A stretch of DNA of 64,000 nucleotides from Cryptomeria japonica (taxonomy: Eukaryota > Streptophyta > Pinopsida > Cupressales > Cupressaceae): positions 627,541,240 to 627,605,239 of the forward strand of contig NC_081415.1 in assembly GCF_030272615.1 (NCBI RefSeq), in the 5' to 3' direction. This document shows positions 29,001 through 39,659 of this stretch, piece after piece; the stretch's first letter is position 1, and each line of letters begins with the position of its first letter. The position numbers and the translations under genes were made by a program. The notes beneath the pieces were generated by a model. The model ran no database searches. It saw only the letters and a list, made by a program, of their open reading frames with translations, and had not been told where the DNA came from.

Positions 29001-31246
29001 CATATACCATGATCTTTAGAACATACAACAATTTAATGAGAATTTTCTATAGAGTCTAACAGAAGATAAAAAATAATTAGGGGCAATTCTTTGGGGCAAA
29101 TCAAGCAATGGAAATTATAACAAGCCTGCCATAACATTACATAGCATATTGTTTATTATTAATATTAATTACTAAACATATGCAAGCCTTGTATCATAAT
29201 GACCCAACTGTAAGCATGGATAACAGTATCCAAAAGACCCAAGCTATATGATGCAAAACTGACACAATATCAAAGACACTGAACCCCTCTAAATGTAGGT
29301 TGACCAAGAAATATAAATATCAAAAGTAAGCCATTCAATTTGGAGTGTGACGAGTCACGGTAATGCAAAAGTGCCTGCTCAAACCCTGAAATAGAAAAAA
29401 AAAAAAAATCACAAAGCAGCCTCCATTTTGTATTGTGTTTAAAATAAGACTAAGAGCACAGGAACGAGATGACAGAAATATCCTTCTAAGGATCTTCAAA
29501 TTTCATCCAAGTATTTTAAATGCTGCCAAGATAAAAGCAAGAAACTGCTGCAATAGTACAAAGCTATTATTTTGGACACTAAAGATCGATTTGTTATTTT
29601 GGACACTAAAGATCAATTTGAGGGAACAAAGACGTGCCTAAATGCAGTCATGGTACCTCTAAAACCTACCAAATGAATCAAATGTGTAACCATGTGCCTA
29701 CACTCAAACCCAAGGGAAAAACTAATTAACAACTGCCAAGTGTATAACAGCAGTACAGCTTGATAAAATTAACTTCAATTGTAAAATTCAAATTGCTGTG
29801 TATCTAGGCTTCCATGGTACTATGTTCTAATCCTCCTGATCACATCAGGTTGTTCTACAACGGATTAAGGGAATAATAACAATTTCTTAAAAAAATAATA
29901 AATGGATGCCATACAATCTATTATACAAAATTATATCAATTTTAGACCTCGACATGTAATTCCTATAGACATGTCAAAACCTAGATGACCATAATTGTAA
30001 TGGGATACGAAATGTCTACAAGAAGTGTATGCAAAGAGACCAAATGATATCATACTTAACCACATAATATCAGGCAAACAAGCTAAAAATGTTTCAATAG
30101 CCTGGCTTGTTGTCTCCTAACAAAAACAAGCAAAACATCATTATAGTTCAAGAGCTGATAATCAAACCTAAACGCAAGACGGATAACCCTAGCTCTACAA
30201 ATGATAAAAAGCAAACAGTGTCACCCAGGGTAGTCCAAGAAAGTTCATTACATAACTGGGCATTGGTGGTAAAGCGTGAATTCATAACTGGGCATTGGTG
30301 GTAAAGCGTGAATGTTGAAGGTGTGAAACTGAATAAAATTGATGACAGTGAATATAATCAGGATCTTGCACGATTTCATTACTAGAATATTAACAAACAA
30401 GACAGACTACGAGGAGACTTACATCATCATCATCATAGGACCCAGAACATGAACTATCTTCAAGGGTGTTGCAGATTCCCTTTTACAGAAAATTCAAGAA
30501 TCAAGACATGAACTATGAGAACTTACAGCATCATCATAGGACCCAAAACATGTACTCTGTTCGTCTGCACTATTATATCCTTCTCCATCTCCATATGACC
30601 TCGGTGAGGATGGTCGTGAACCTGTTGGCGAAGTCCGGGATGCCATAGCATTCCATGAAAACTGTTGTCTTCTAGAAGACCCACTTCTCTGTACAGCCGA
30701 CCCGCTTGATACAATCCGTCTAGAGCCCAATCCAATAATCCCAGGTTTTGGGGGAGGAACTGGTGGAGGAGGAGGGCAAGAACAACTACTCACAACCTGA
30801 ACACCGCTGGACTTCTCACATTGGACCTCTCTATTATCTTCTTCTACAATGGTCTTCTCCCCAACATCAATTTCCCCCAATTCCAAACCAGAGACCCCAA
30901 TACTGCTAGCATTTCCATACAAATCAACCCCAACATGAGACCCATCATAATTCTCTTCGGCAGAGCCGATTTCACAAGCTGCAAGCTCTTTAGCAGCCTC
31001 GTCGACTTCCAACGTATAGGGGATTTCAGTGCAATCTTGATAACTTAAACCATCACCGAGGCCCTCGAAATTATGATGCTCATCTTCAGGGACGAACAAG
31101 GGCTGAAAATTTGAAAGTTCCGCAGGGGGCACAGGCAGTGACGTCGCGGAAGATGAAGAAGAAGCTGCTGCAGAGGACGAGCGGCTCTGAGAAGAATTGG
31201 ATAAAGAAGAACCGCCGCCGCCCCGTTGCACCAGAATTCGAGTCAT
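10132..31246 (-). CDS. OTLD1: OTU-domain deubiquitinase, OTLD1/OTUD5-like (8 coding exons)
   Basis: Cysteine protease of the OTU family that removes ubiquitin. The Arabidopsis protein it resembles (OTLD1) acts on chromatin as a histone deubiquitinase. Coding exons, minus strand: 31246-30527, 28975-28814, 28458-28381, 16973-16895, 16807-16662, 16497-16432, 10664-10499, 10352-10132. All introns are GT...AG, phases agree, and the sum is 1,638 nt (545 aa plus stop), close to the plant family length of about 500. Residues 1-240 are Ser- and Pro-rich and disordered (poly-Ser near 15-40, poly-Pro near 158-170). The OTU domain spans about 250-380. D264 and C267 (in MAADGNCLFRAV) and H372 (in YHRGNHYNSL) match the catalytic Asp, Cys and His. 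A UBA-like segment (VLSMGFSYAKVMEAYNIF) lies near the C-terminus. Introns 3 (about 11.4 kb) and 6 (about 5.8 kb) are swollen by transposons; the others are 87-1,551 bp. All key residues are intact, so the gene is probably functional. Paralogue assignment is by recognition and not by alignment. Confidence 0.92.
11298..12116. mobile_element. Non-autonomous hAT element A, in OTU intron 6
   Basis: Terminal inverted repeats are cagtgttccacgg at 11298 and ccgtggaacact(a) ending at 12116. The flanking 8-bp target duplications are gtatttat (11290-11297) and gtttttat (12117-12124), 7 of 8 identical. An 8-bp TSD and CAG...CTG-type ends are diagnostic of the hAT superfamily. There is no transposase. The subterminal regions are G-rich and C-rich, including a run of about 20 G at about 12067-12087. 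Its ends match element B at 21180-22995. Confidence 0.8.
12699..13005. repeat. Imperfect tandem duplication of about 150 bp
   Basis: The block gtgtgtttctaaaggtcagg ... aaacatttgtgcaaaa is followed directly by a second copy starting gtgtgtttgtaaaggtcagg at about 12855 and ending near 13005. Differences are few, with a short insertion (atgacactaca) in copy 2. It lies within OTU intron 6 and has no coding potential. Confidence 0.8.
13690..15235 (+). mobile_element. Decayed LINE 3' end with RNase H-like domain
   Basis: At about 13740-14110 a broken reading frame (at least one frameshift near 13770) carries a plant LINE-type RNase H: NFDGAAK, then GYVARDWNGN, NNEAEAHATLLAVKMA and LEGDSQIVVNAI. 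These hold the first Asp, the Glu and the second Asp of the active site. Downstream are short decayed frames (14208-14561, 14568-14810). A 3' tail then ends in caataaaataatt at about 15190-15205, as expected for a retroposed 3' end. The RT part is missing, so it is a 5'-truncated insertion inside OTU intron 6. Confidence 0.65.
15236..16431. other. AT-rich intron sequence with a short tandem repeat
   Basis: No coding signal. At about 16263-16352, three imperfect copies of a unit of about 35 bp (ggttctgcatccaa plus an A-rich tail) lie in tandem. The rest is low-complexity AT-rich sequence of OTU intron 6. Confidence 0.55.
16974..20840. other. Proximal part of OTU intron 3, no gene seen
   Basis: Only short unconserved ORFs on either strand. 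A tandem duplication lies at about 18960-19105, with the word gagcacaagatccaagatct repeated about 97 bp apart. No domain or element ends were recognised. Confidence 0.5.
20845..21075 (+). pseudogene. Possible hAT transposase C-terminal remnant
   Basis: A short open stretch and its shifted frame end in an acidic tail of the type DDFFDDPYDI and stop at about 21078, 100 bp before hAT element B. The composition resembles tails of plant hAT transposases, but no catalytic or dimerisation motif is visible. Very tentative. Confidence 0.2.
21137..21179. repeat. (TA)n microsatellite, insertion site of hAT element B
   Basis: An uninterrupted AT dinucleotide run of about 43 bp stops exactly at the element's first base. 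The 8-bp target duplication atatatat therefore derives from it. Confidence 0.9.
21180..22995. mobile_element. Non-autonomous hAT element B with nested insert, in OTU intron 3
   Basis: Terminal inverted repeats are cagtgttccacggg at 21180 and cccgtggaacactg ending at 22995. The 8-bp duplication atatatat is present on both sides (21172-21179, 22996-23003). The first 220 bp and last 270 bp match element A, for example ggcctaagtttggggac, gtacttgaaaaa, ggcccacgtc and ggcgtctcc. The middle (about 21430-22665) is absent from A. It looks like a foreign LTR-like segment starting near tgttgtatgg and ending near aaatcaaca, but I could not find a target duplication for it. No transposase. Confidence 0.8.
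21530..21628. repeat. Four GC-rich hairpin-forming repeats
   Basis: Within the insert of hAT element B, four similar units follow each other: gggggcagcaccccc, aggggcatcgcccct, aggggaagcgcccct and aggggcagcgccct. Each is an inverted repeat with 5-6 bp G/C arms and a short loop. They stand out sharply from the AT-rich surroundings. Confidence 0.75.
23031..23103. repeat. Compound (CA)n/(TA)n/(TG)n microsatellite
   Basis: Runs of CA, then TATATG variants, then TG follow one another directly downstream of hAT element B. The two ends are roughly inverted copies of each other and could fold back. Confidence 0.85.
23260..25050 (-). mobile_element. Decayed LINE 3' end with RNase H-like domain (antisense)
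   Basis: On the minus strand, about 24990-24770 encodes a broken RNase H with FDGASKENS, GARCIVRDW and, after a frameshift, NIHLEGDPLIVINAICQM. This is the same domain type as in the plus-strand LINE remnant at 13.7 kb. Downstream (24660-23570) are decayed frames. The 3' end is a run of A on the minus strand (ctgataaaaaaaaag) at about 23257-23275. No RT remains. It sits in OTU intron 3, parallel to the gene's transcription. Confidence 0.6.
25051..28380. other. Distal part of OTU intron 3, unassigned debris
   Basis: Several short ORFs (25491-25730 minus, 26446-27256 plus, 27463-27648 minus) are broken by stops, and none shows a motif I can name. The block 25750-27050 has a base composition suggesting old coding sequence of a mobile element, but I cannot assign a family. 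Confidence 0.4.
29567..30314. repeat. Two small tandem duplications in OTU intron 1
   Basis: A 27-bp unit (ttattttggacactaaagat plus cgatttg) is repeated at 29567-29593 and 29594-29620. A 32-bp unit (cataactgggcattggtggt plus aaagcgtgaatt) is repeated at 30251-30282 and 30283-30314. Both are near-perfect and non-coding. Confidence 0.9.
30423..30479 (-). other. Candidate in-frame 57-nt extra exon in OTU intron 1
   Basis: Downstream of the exon 1 donor (30526), the minus strand has an acceptor-like ttttctgtaaaag followed by 57 nt without a stop and then a donor gat|gtaagt at 30422. The last 9 codons (CSGSYDDDD) duplicate the last codons of exon 1 (CFGSYDDA), including the donor context. Inclusion would add 19 residues in phase before the OTU domain. 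It could be an alternative exon, a constitutive one, or a dead duplicate. Confidence 0.45.
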
Positions 31247-31740
31247 CTTCCCCCAAATAAGAGGCTATTTAAAAATGCGTGGCGTAAATTTAAAACCCGG
31301 AGCTCTGTCAGGCTACCCCCACCCAACTCAGCACAGCGAGGTAGCAATCTAGAAATAATCAAGACAAATAAGGTTATGCCAAGCTTCACAAAGTTGTAAT
31401 GGGAATCTAAAAATAACCGAACCAGCCACAGCAATTCAGCCACCGCAGTAACAGCACAAACCCCAAACCCTAGATCTTCTTCTTGATCAGATAAAAGACA
31501 AAAATCTTTTATCCCTGGTCCTCACTTTAGGCGCATTGATGCCAATGCCGCGGCCTATGAATTTGTTGTTATTATAACCCTTCTCTTGCGCAATAGCCGA
31601 CTCTCCACTTCTCCGCATCCCCCTCCTTACCAATAATCTCATAGAGACACCAGAAATCGCCTTTTTATTCTTTCAATCTTCCACAATGCAGCTTAACCGT
31701 CAGCAAATTCTCCAGAAATCTGTAAAACCCACCTGAAAAA
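31247..31740 (-). promoter_or_regulatory. Probable 5' UTR and core promoter side of the OTU gene
   Basis: Upstream of the ATG at 31246 the minus strand carries a GC-richer stretch with ctagggtttggggtttg near 31455-31475, a telomere-box-like motif common in plant 5' UTRs and promoters. CT/GA-rich sequence follows. No TATA box can be assigned with confidence, and a 5' UTR intron is possible. Confidence 0.35.
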
Positions 31741-34335
31741 GGAAAGAAACAAAATGAAATATATCACTATGCCGTGAAACCCTATATACTGCACCTCAAA
31801 CCCTACATAACATTAAATAATTCAAAACCCTCGGCTGACATGGTTTTCCTCTTCGTGCTCATTATCAAGAGAAAGAAAACAAAATTCATAATAATAATAA
31901 GACATTTCAAGAAGCTTACAGAAAAACCCAGATGGCCAAGGTGCTCTGAATTATGTCGTTGTTATCGTTATTATTACTAATATCAAGCCAACGTCCCAGT
32001 TGCCGAGTATACATATGAATTTAGCAGAATTTACAGAACGAAATGAGGGGTTTTTGGAATTTGAGAAGAACAATCTTTCATACCGACCGAATAAATTATA
32101 ACACGTCAAATGGCGGAATTTGAGAAGTGCCCAACCAAACAGAGATAGAAAAGATGAAAGAATTGTGTGTATGTGTTGTATATATATACATAATAAAAGT
32201 ATATGTGTGTGTATATGTTGCTATCCATCCAGAAATTCTTTTTTTTTTCTTTGACATAGTTTTAGGTACTGCTCTGACAATGGCCGGTTTGTGTCTCTTT
32301 TTCTTTATATCTTTTGATTTTTGCACTTGCAACTTTTGCTTTGAATTGTACTCTGAAAAACAAAAAAGTAAAATAATTACCGCCTAATAAATATGGATTA
32401 AATTTTATTTTTGTAACCTTTAATGGTTTGCCCTTTTGCTTTATCTTTTTTTTCTCCCCTTTAATCACAAGAGAATAAAAGCTTTAGGGAGAATTTTGTG
32501 CACCATATACTTTTTATATTCGTTCAAGGAAAACAATTTAAGGTCAATTTTAATATTATAATAGTGGGTATGTCATTTGAGTTTTTTTTATTATAATTTT
32601 TCTTAGATACTAGTTTTAATTTTAATTGTTTTCTTTATTTTTCTTTCATATAAATGGTTCTTTTATTTTAAAATTTAAATCTGGTCTTGCTTCGGCAAGG
32701 ACACCTCCAGATTCCACGATAGTGAATATAAAAAATTTAAATCTGATTTTTAAGCTAAATTTATTGTGTGTCATTTTAAGACATTAAAATACTTTGTTTA
32801 TTTTTTGTGGTGTAATTAAAGGGATTATCGAGAGGTTTATCTTATATTTAGTTAAAATACTTTTTTTATTTTTTGTGGTGATTTATTTTAGATTTGATTT
32901 GATGCAAAAAAAAGTCACACAATCAAATCCAGATTTTAGAGCTATTGTTTTTTATTGTTTGTCAATATTATTAGGAACATTTATCAATGAAGCTATGGTG
33001 CACAATCATTTAGGGCGTCTTATATATTAAAGAGTGTTGTCTTTGATTTTTAATAGTACTAGCAATCACACTTTGGTGTGTAATGGTTACATGAGGAAAT
33101 TTTTTGAATAGTTGTCAAAAAATATGTTAAAATTGTAACAAGTTCACATGTTCCATCTGGCAAGTCCTTTTTTAGCATGTCGTTAAAAATGCATCCAAAG
33201 AGATTACTAGAACACTTTGGAAATTGAAATGTACTAAGTGAACTTTGAACAATTTTTTATTGTCCACTGAGAACAAGAAAGGTAATAAAAGTTATCCAAG
33301 TGGAATTTTGAGATAGTGACCTTTACACATACATTATCTTCCTAAGAAAGCTTATATTTGCAATACGTGAAATATTTATTGGTTTTGCAAAGTTGTGAGG
33401 AGAAAGGTGGCTCTTTGACAAGGAAAGGAAAGGTCAATCAATCCCTATATTGGCATACCACGTTTGTAATGTTGAGGCTTCCAACAAATTTGGTTTGATA
33501 ACAATTATTGTTGGAAAGATAGTATCAAATGCTTTTCCACAACAGGTGATTATATGCCTAGATTTTATCAAAAAAAGGGGGGTTTGGCTATAAGGACATA
33601 TCAAATATTTGGTTGCCTTCGAATTGACAATGAAGAACCCAAAGTGTAACATCAATGGTACAACTTGACATGTTTATGATTGTAGTAGTATACTTCATTG
33701 TTTTAGTGTCATCTCTTTTATGTAGAGTTGATGTAGGGGAGATAGATACAGGTATGCCAATGACATCTACAAGGGAATTAACAGGCAATGAAACCAATGA
33801 ATCTATGCTCTTTATATGGAAGTTCTTATTGGGTGTGATAGAGTCTATGCATATGGAAGGAGTTATTATTGATGAGTTATGGAATAATATTTTGAAAGAG
33901 TTTATGGAGCTACAATATTTTGTGTTGGCCACTTTAATGTGATCATTGAAAATAATGTAAAGACTATCAAAGTGAATAGCATGGTAGAATTCATCAAAAA
34001 GTTCACTAAATCAAGTTGTATGTATTTCATAACCTATTTTGTCTTTGAAACCAAATGCAAAAACTTTTCCATCATGTCCAGCATTTTTAAATTCATGGAA
34101 TGGAATCTCTACTAAGACTTGGCCCTCAATGGACCAATGTTTATGGTATGAGATCAATGTTTTAATGGGAATTATTTGAAAAGGGGACCTACTTTTGAAA
34201 CAAAGCAAAAGTGCAAAAAAAGCTTCCTAACACTAATATAGTGGGAGAGATATTACAGTTTTTCTTTACAAATATTTAACCATTACAAAAATAGAAACAC
34301 ATTCATAAGGAGATAATGAAATTGCATAAGGATAC
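31741..34335. other. Intergenic, no gene supported
   Basis: AT-rich sequence upstream of the OTU gene. The ORFs at 32127-32468 and 33588-33942 overlap on opposite strands and lack recognisable domains. A small structured segment at 32679-32712 (nested stems around a cttgc-ttcg-gcaag hairpin) is treated under findings. Confidence 0.5.
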
Positions 34336-35528
34336 TGTAAAGCGGAAAAATCGAACCCTAGTCGTTCTCCCCTCCCCAACTCCGAGGAGAGAGAGGGGAG
34401 AGTCACTAGGGTTGATGGTTTTCACTTAGGAAGGACTTTACATTCAAAAGAGGGGTTGAAACCCACAAGATCCAATCCCACGCAATGCAAGATTAGATTC
34501 TATATGAGTTTCAAGGGTTGTGATAGCAAGGATACCCTCTTTTGTAAAGAAATGTAGATAGAATGATTGAACTAGGAATGCATGTAAAGTAGGAAAGATT
34601 CGCTTATAAACAGAGATAGGGATATGGGATGAAGTTGCGGACCTAGAATTAGCAATAAAATGTCGAGACGGTGCTGTTCTGCAAATTTGAGCGAAAGTTG
34701 ACGGGACGATGGCGCCCGGCGTGCACACGGTCCTCCGGAAAATCCGCGAAACGAAGGTGGATCTGTTCGTCTCTGCACAAGGATTCCAGATCTTCAATTA
34801 CAGCCGCGTACCTGCAACCTACACACAGAAAAGAGAGGACGATTGGGGGGTTAGGGATGAGGGGTTTGCCTTTAGGTCAAACCCCAGTTTTGGAATTAAC
34901 CAAGAAATGAGAAATGTTGTAAATGTAATGTAAAACAAGTACTAATACCTTGTTGTAAGGATGTTTGTATCCTTATATGCAAAGGTATAGATGTTGTTGT
35001 ATGTTGTATGTTGTATGTTGTAGTATGTGATCTCCTCTTCAATGGTTGAATCCTTGCCTTGAATGCAACACTTAGCCTTGAATGGAGACTTAGAATGATC
35101 AATTGCTTGAAGGAATGCTTGAATGCTTGAATGCTTGAATATCGTTTCCACGCCTTGTACCCATATGTCCTTCTTCCCCAAATGGGAGAGGAAATGTAGT
35201 TTATATACTTGTTAATTAGGGTTAAAAGACTGATTTTCCCGACCTTAGGCCGACCAGGAAATGTTATTTTCCAATTTGCAAACAAAAAGACCCGAAGTCC
35301 CATAGGAGACCGAGCCCAAAATAGGGCCAGGGACCAGGGCGCTGGGTGCTCTGGTCCCACCTCCCGGGACAGCAGGGTGCAAGGAGGATCAGGCCAGGGT
35401 GCTGAAAAATGCAGTTTTTGATGTCATGAACAAGTTTCGGGGTCTCCATTCAGGTTCAGTGTTGCGTCGCCATCGTGAAGACCCAAATGCGGTCGAAATT
35501 GCAAGTGTCACAATTTTAGGACGCTACA
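34336..35528 (-). mobile_element. Solo LTR, gypsy-type family, minus orientation
   Basis: On the plus strand the element begins tgtaaagcggaaaaatcg (34336) and ends acgctaca (35528), giving TG...CA ends. The 5-bp target duplication gatac lies on both sides (34331-34335, 35529-35533). The internal region is absent, so this is a solo LTR left by LTR-LTR recombination. The minus strand carries a TATA box (tatataaa, 35207-35200). A tatgttgtatgttg microsatellite lies near 34990-35022 and a gaatgcttgaatgcttgaat repeat near 35110. It is the inverted counterpart of 60543-61632. Gypsy assignment is a guess from the LTR type. Confidence 0.85.
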
Positions 35529-35533
35529 GATAC

Positions 35534-36235
35534 ACACAATAAACACAAGATATATGTAGGTAAAACCCTTTTGGGATAAAAAAACCCAAACTCCAAAAGT
35601 ACAACACTTTGTATTATTGAAAACAACATTTACAATACAATAGCAGTACATTGCTTCTTCAACAGGAGTCTACAACTCGCAATTTGCATTAATTCTGGTA
35701 GCATAACACTTCACCTCCAAAGCATGACATGCATAATGCTCTACAAGGCCACCTTATATAGAGAAGTACAATAAAAGAGGAAGCTTCTAGATGAAGATAA
35801 AAGATGGGGTCATGTGAAATATTTGAAACACTTTTCATGAACCTATAAGCATGCAAATGGCATATGTACATCTTTAAATGACTCCTTGTTCAAACCTCCC
35901 TAAGTTGGGTGCCTAAAATTTACTATCTTTATGTATGACATATGCTCTTACACCTCTTATAATTATCATAAAAATAATCAATATTGATAACACTGACAAC
36001 TATAAGAGACTCGATCATAACTATCTAATGATAGTAGATCCTCTTACAACCTATCATTGTCCAACTTGCATGACCACCTTCTCCATGCAAAAGGTGTCTC
36101 CTGACAATTGTCCATTCTATCATAGAATATGTCATAAAGCTATCATAAGTTGTCATAAATTGTCATAGGTAGGTGTTGTTATGCCTTGCATATCTATTCC
36201 CTCATTAGTCCCCTTGCATCGAAATTTGGGTCCCC
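35534..36235. other. Unassigned spacer before the motif array
   Basis: It contains gtaaaacccttttgggataa at about 35560, a phrase typical of plant LTR regions, but no second copy was found in the window. No coding sequence. Confidence 0.4.
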
Positions 36236-36239
36236 TATT

Positions 36240-37345
36240 TTTTGTCTTGTCTTTTCTTTTGTTTTGTTCTTTTTGGTTTCGGACCTCAGAACCTCGGAGT
36301 CCCTAAGTCTATTTTTTTGTTCTTTTCTTTTTACCAACCTCAGAACCCCGTATCTCCAGAGTCTCGAGGTTGGTCCCTTGGTTTCCTTAGTTTTGTGTTT
36401 TTTTACCTCAGAACTCTGAAGTCCCGAAATCCTGAGGTTTTGTGTCTTCTGCCTCGGAATTTCGAAGTCCTGAGGTTTTGAGTCTTCTGCCTCGGAACTC
36501 CGAAGTCCTGGAGTCCCAAGGTGGAACCTTTTTTTTGCTTGCTTCGAAACCCCAAAGTTTTAGGGTGGGGTGTTTTCTTTCTTGTGTCAAGCTCGGAACC
36601 TCGAGACCCCGAAGTCCCGAGGTCATGTTTAAAGCCTTCGTACGGACGGGCTTGGGAAGGGGTATAAATAGGAATGATGAACTTTTAAAATTCATTTTTG
36701 CATTCAGAGCTCCTTCTCCTTTGCTTCCAAGTTGCGAACCTCCGGACTTTCGAGCTTTCCTTGGCATTTTTGGGCTTTTCAATTCACCAGGTTGGTGATT
36801 TTTCTTGCCCATTTTGGTGGTTTGTAGATCAGATCTTCTTTCCTCATTGTTCTTTGTTGGTTTTTGTTTATTTTTTTTGTTTCTTTCGCGTGCCCTGGTT
36901 TTCCCTAACTCGAAACCCCGAACCCCCAGAGCTCCGAGTAGTTGGCTTTTCGCGCGCTCGAAACCCCGGAGTTTCCGGTGGTTGGCTTTTCGCGCGCCCC
37001 CGAAACCTCAAACCCCCGGAGCTCCGAGTAGTTGGCTTTTCGCGCGCTCGGAACCCCGGAGTTTCGGGTGGTTGGCTTTTCGCGCGCCCCCGAAACCCCA
37101 GAGTTCCAAGTAGTTTGCTTCACCTAGCCCAGAACCCCGGAGTTCCGAGGTCGATCTTTTACTAAATCTTGTTTGGCTCGGGACCTCGAGATCCCGAGAT
37201 GAGCTTAGTTTACCCAACCCAGAACCCCGGAGTTCTGGACTGCCTTATGCATGCCTAACCCGAAACCTCGGAGTTCTGGACCTGGTTCATCTGTACCCAG
37301 CCCGAGACCCCAGAACCCTGAAGTCCCGAAGCAAATGAACTTTTA
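36240..37345. repeat. Palindromic motif array (core ctcggaac...gttccgag)
   Basis: About 18 imperfect modules follow the pattern (c)tcg(g/a)aacccc-gga-gttc(c)gag(g), an inverted repeat with 8-bp arms when complete, for example near 37050 and 37130. A 91-bp tandem duplication sits inside it (about 36909-36999 and 37000-37090), with the phrase gttggcttttcgcgcgc four times. The long overlapping ORFs on both strands are by-products of the repeat. The array ends about 55 bp before the ATG of the decayed ORF at 37401, just ahead of a pyrimidine tract and acceptor (ttttcttctagcag). Confidence 0.8.
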
Positions 37346-38089
37346 TGATTATAATCAAGAACTGAAATTTTGTTTTCTTCTAGCAGATTCGAGTGGTTAG
37401 ATGGACTCATCCTCCAGCAAAAGAGGCAAAGAAATTGATAGACTCCCAGCCACCATGAAGTATCATTATCAGGGATAGGTCTATGCTTTGAAGCTGGATG
37501 ATCAAATCAGGTGGGTCACAGATACAGAAATTGGCCATACAGAAATTGAGGATATCATGACTCAGTTAGACAAACCTAGTTTGGAGGCCCTCTACCGAAG
37601 AATCAAAAGATCAGGCCTGGTGGAAGCCACTACCTTTTTGCAATCAATACGAGCACCTTTTTATAACCTAAATACTAGAAAGTGCACAGATGCACAAGGG
37701 AAAACGGTTATAGACTTGTCTTCTGATATGTTGGGGTTTGTTTTCAGCATCCCAACCAAAGAAGAGATATTCCTTTTAACTGAAGAAGATGCCTTAAAGG
37801 CATGGAATGACAAAGTTGCATCAAGTAAAAGGCACATGAATAAAAACTGGTTGGAAGAAGAAAGAAAAACTCAAGGCAACAAAGATCTTGAGAGCAGATT
37901 TCAAAGAGCCCCAGAGAGACTTAATCATTATGCTCAGCAAGGCTTTTGGCAAGCCGGATTGTAAACATTTTCATCCATGGATGTTCCAGTTTATGACCAT
38001 TATCTTACTAGGGAAACAGTATTTTGATGGGCCACAGATCCTCTCTGACAATATCTGCAAATAAATGAAAGAGGTTCACCAGACCCAAA

Positions 38090-39644
38090 TGTTGGCAATT
38101 TGGCATTATAACAGACAATGAAAGATTGTTGGCATTTCAATAAGGATATTGAGAAGGTTGTTGATGATTATGGATATAACTGATTAAGGATGTTTATTGT
38201 CTTGATATTATTATTATTTTGTCATTAATGTCAAGAAATTGATTTTCTAATTCACTATGATGTTGCCATATCTTGAGAAGTATGATTTGAAGAATATAAA
38301 GATGTCAGTAAAAGACACAGGAAAGATTATGATGAATAAGGGGATGAATAAGGTATTCAATGGGCAACTATTATCGAGTTAGACAATGATGAGATCATGA
38401 TGTTTAGATTGTTTTAATATCATACATATGTTGTAAATTGTAAGGTTAATACTATACTATGTTATCAAGCACAGAACCTAGTCGGTAAACCCTAAGGAAC
38501 CTAGTCGATAAACCCTAAGGTTATCGCTATCAGTTAATGAAGGCGAAATGTCTACCGAGTGAAGTTTAGTATTTACCGAGTTATAACCGAGTTGTAACCG
38601 AGCTATAACATAATGCATTAAATGGTTACATGCGTTATTTAATGAAGGAAGCTGATGAGCTAGAACTGATTAAATGATTTGTATGTCGTAAATATAGTTT
38701 GTTAAGAATCTATGGCAATAGAAGATCGGCATGAAGATCTACAGTTCAGATTGAACCGCAATACCCTAGCACAAGTTCCAAGAAATGTATGCAAGTTCCA
38801 AGGCAGGGTAAAACGTTTTCAGATCGAAAGATGCATTGAACCTAGTCAAAGTTTGAAGATCTAATGGTTATGATTGATCATGGGAAATGTGATCAAGAAG
38901 ATTAAGCGGTTAGCTAATTGTTTATAAATAGGGAACTATTGATAAACAATGTATGCGGGCAAGTGTATGCACAGGGATGCTACATAGTGATTACCGAGCA
39001 CTGAAGCTTGAAGACCTGTTTTGAATAACAGAGTATAGAAGCCTAGCAGATGGACAAGATTAGTTCTATGTCTAGATTATATTGAACAAATAAGAATCTG
39101 CTTTAGCATTTTAGATGTGAAGTTGCAGATAGATTTTTATTATTGTTATTTTGTGAAAGTGACAGAAAATCTCTTAACCGAGTGGACTTAACACTCTTAT
39201 TTATAAAACCCTCTAGCAAGGTGACATTCTGATTGAGTGTTTGAAATCCTTTAACAAGGTCACTTCTAACAAGGTGAAGATCCTAACAGATATGAGGGAA
39301 ATCCCTTAACCGGGTCACATCTAGCCATGTGTTTGTAATCTTTAACAGGATTTGCTTTTAACCGAGCATACTCTAGAAGAGTATATTTCTTAGTGGGTCC
39401 GAAATCCCACAGTGGTTTTTCCCTATTTGGGTTTCCACGTTAAATCTGGTGTTATGAGGTTTATGATGTTTATATGCTTTTGAGTTTGCATGTTTAACAG
39501 TTTTGGTTATATTACTAAAGTATATGTTACCAAGGTTGAATCTGATGTTTTTATGGAAGATTAAGTTTGTATGATTCACTCCCCCCCCCCCTCTCATCTT
39601 GTTGGCTATTGGATTTGTACTTAGATTTAGTATCAAAACTATCA
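38090..39644 (+). repeat. 5' LTR of the copia element
   Basis: Begins tgttggcaatttggc and ends aaaactatca. It contains several ttaccgag/taaccgag motifs, three of them close-spaced near 38574-38602, and a poly-C tract near 39581. It is 1,555 bp against 1,585 for the 3' LTR, and most positions compared by eye are identical. Confidence 0.95.
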
Positions 39645-39646
39645 AT

Positions 39647-39659
39647 TGGTATTAGAGCC
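39647..39659 (+). other. Primer binding site (initiator Met tRNA)
   Basis: tggtattagagcc lies two bases after the LTR. It matches the usual plant copia PBS tggtatcagagc except for one C-to-T change. Confidence 0.85.

Noticed and set aside
31243..31443. Possible upstream ORF ending in an overlap with the OTU gene start
   Set aside because: Its first codon is GTG and there is no ATG inside it, so it is not a credible eukaryotic upstream ORF.
36242..37217. Long overlapping ORFs on both strands with repeated WLFARSKPRS-type peptides
   Set aside because: They are translations of the palindromic DNA array; frames on both strands are open because of the repeat, with no coding bias or domain.
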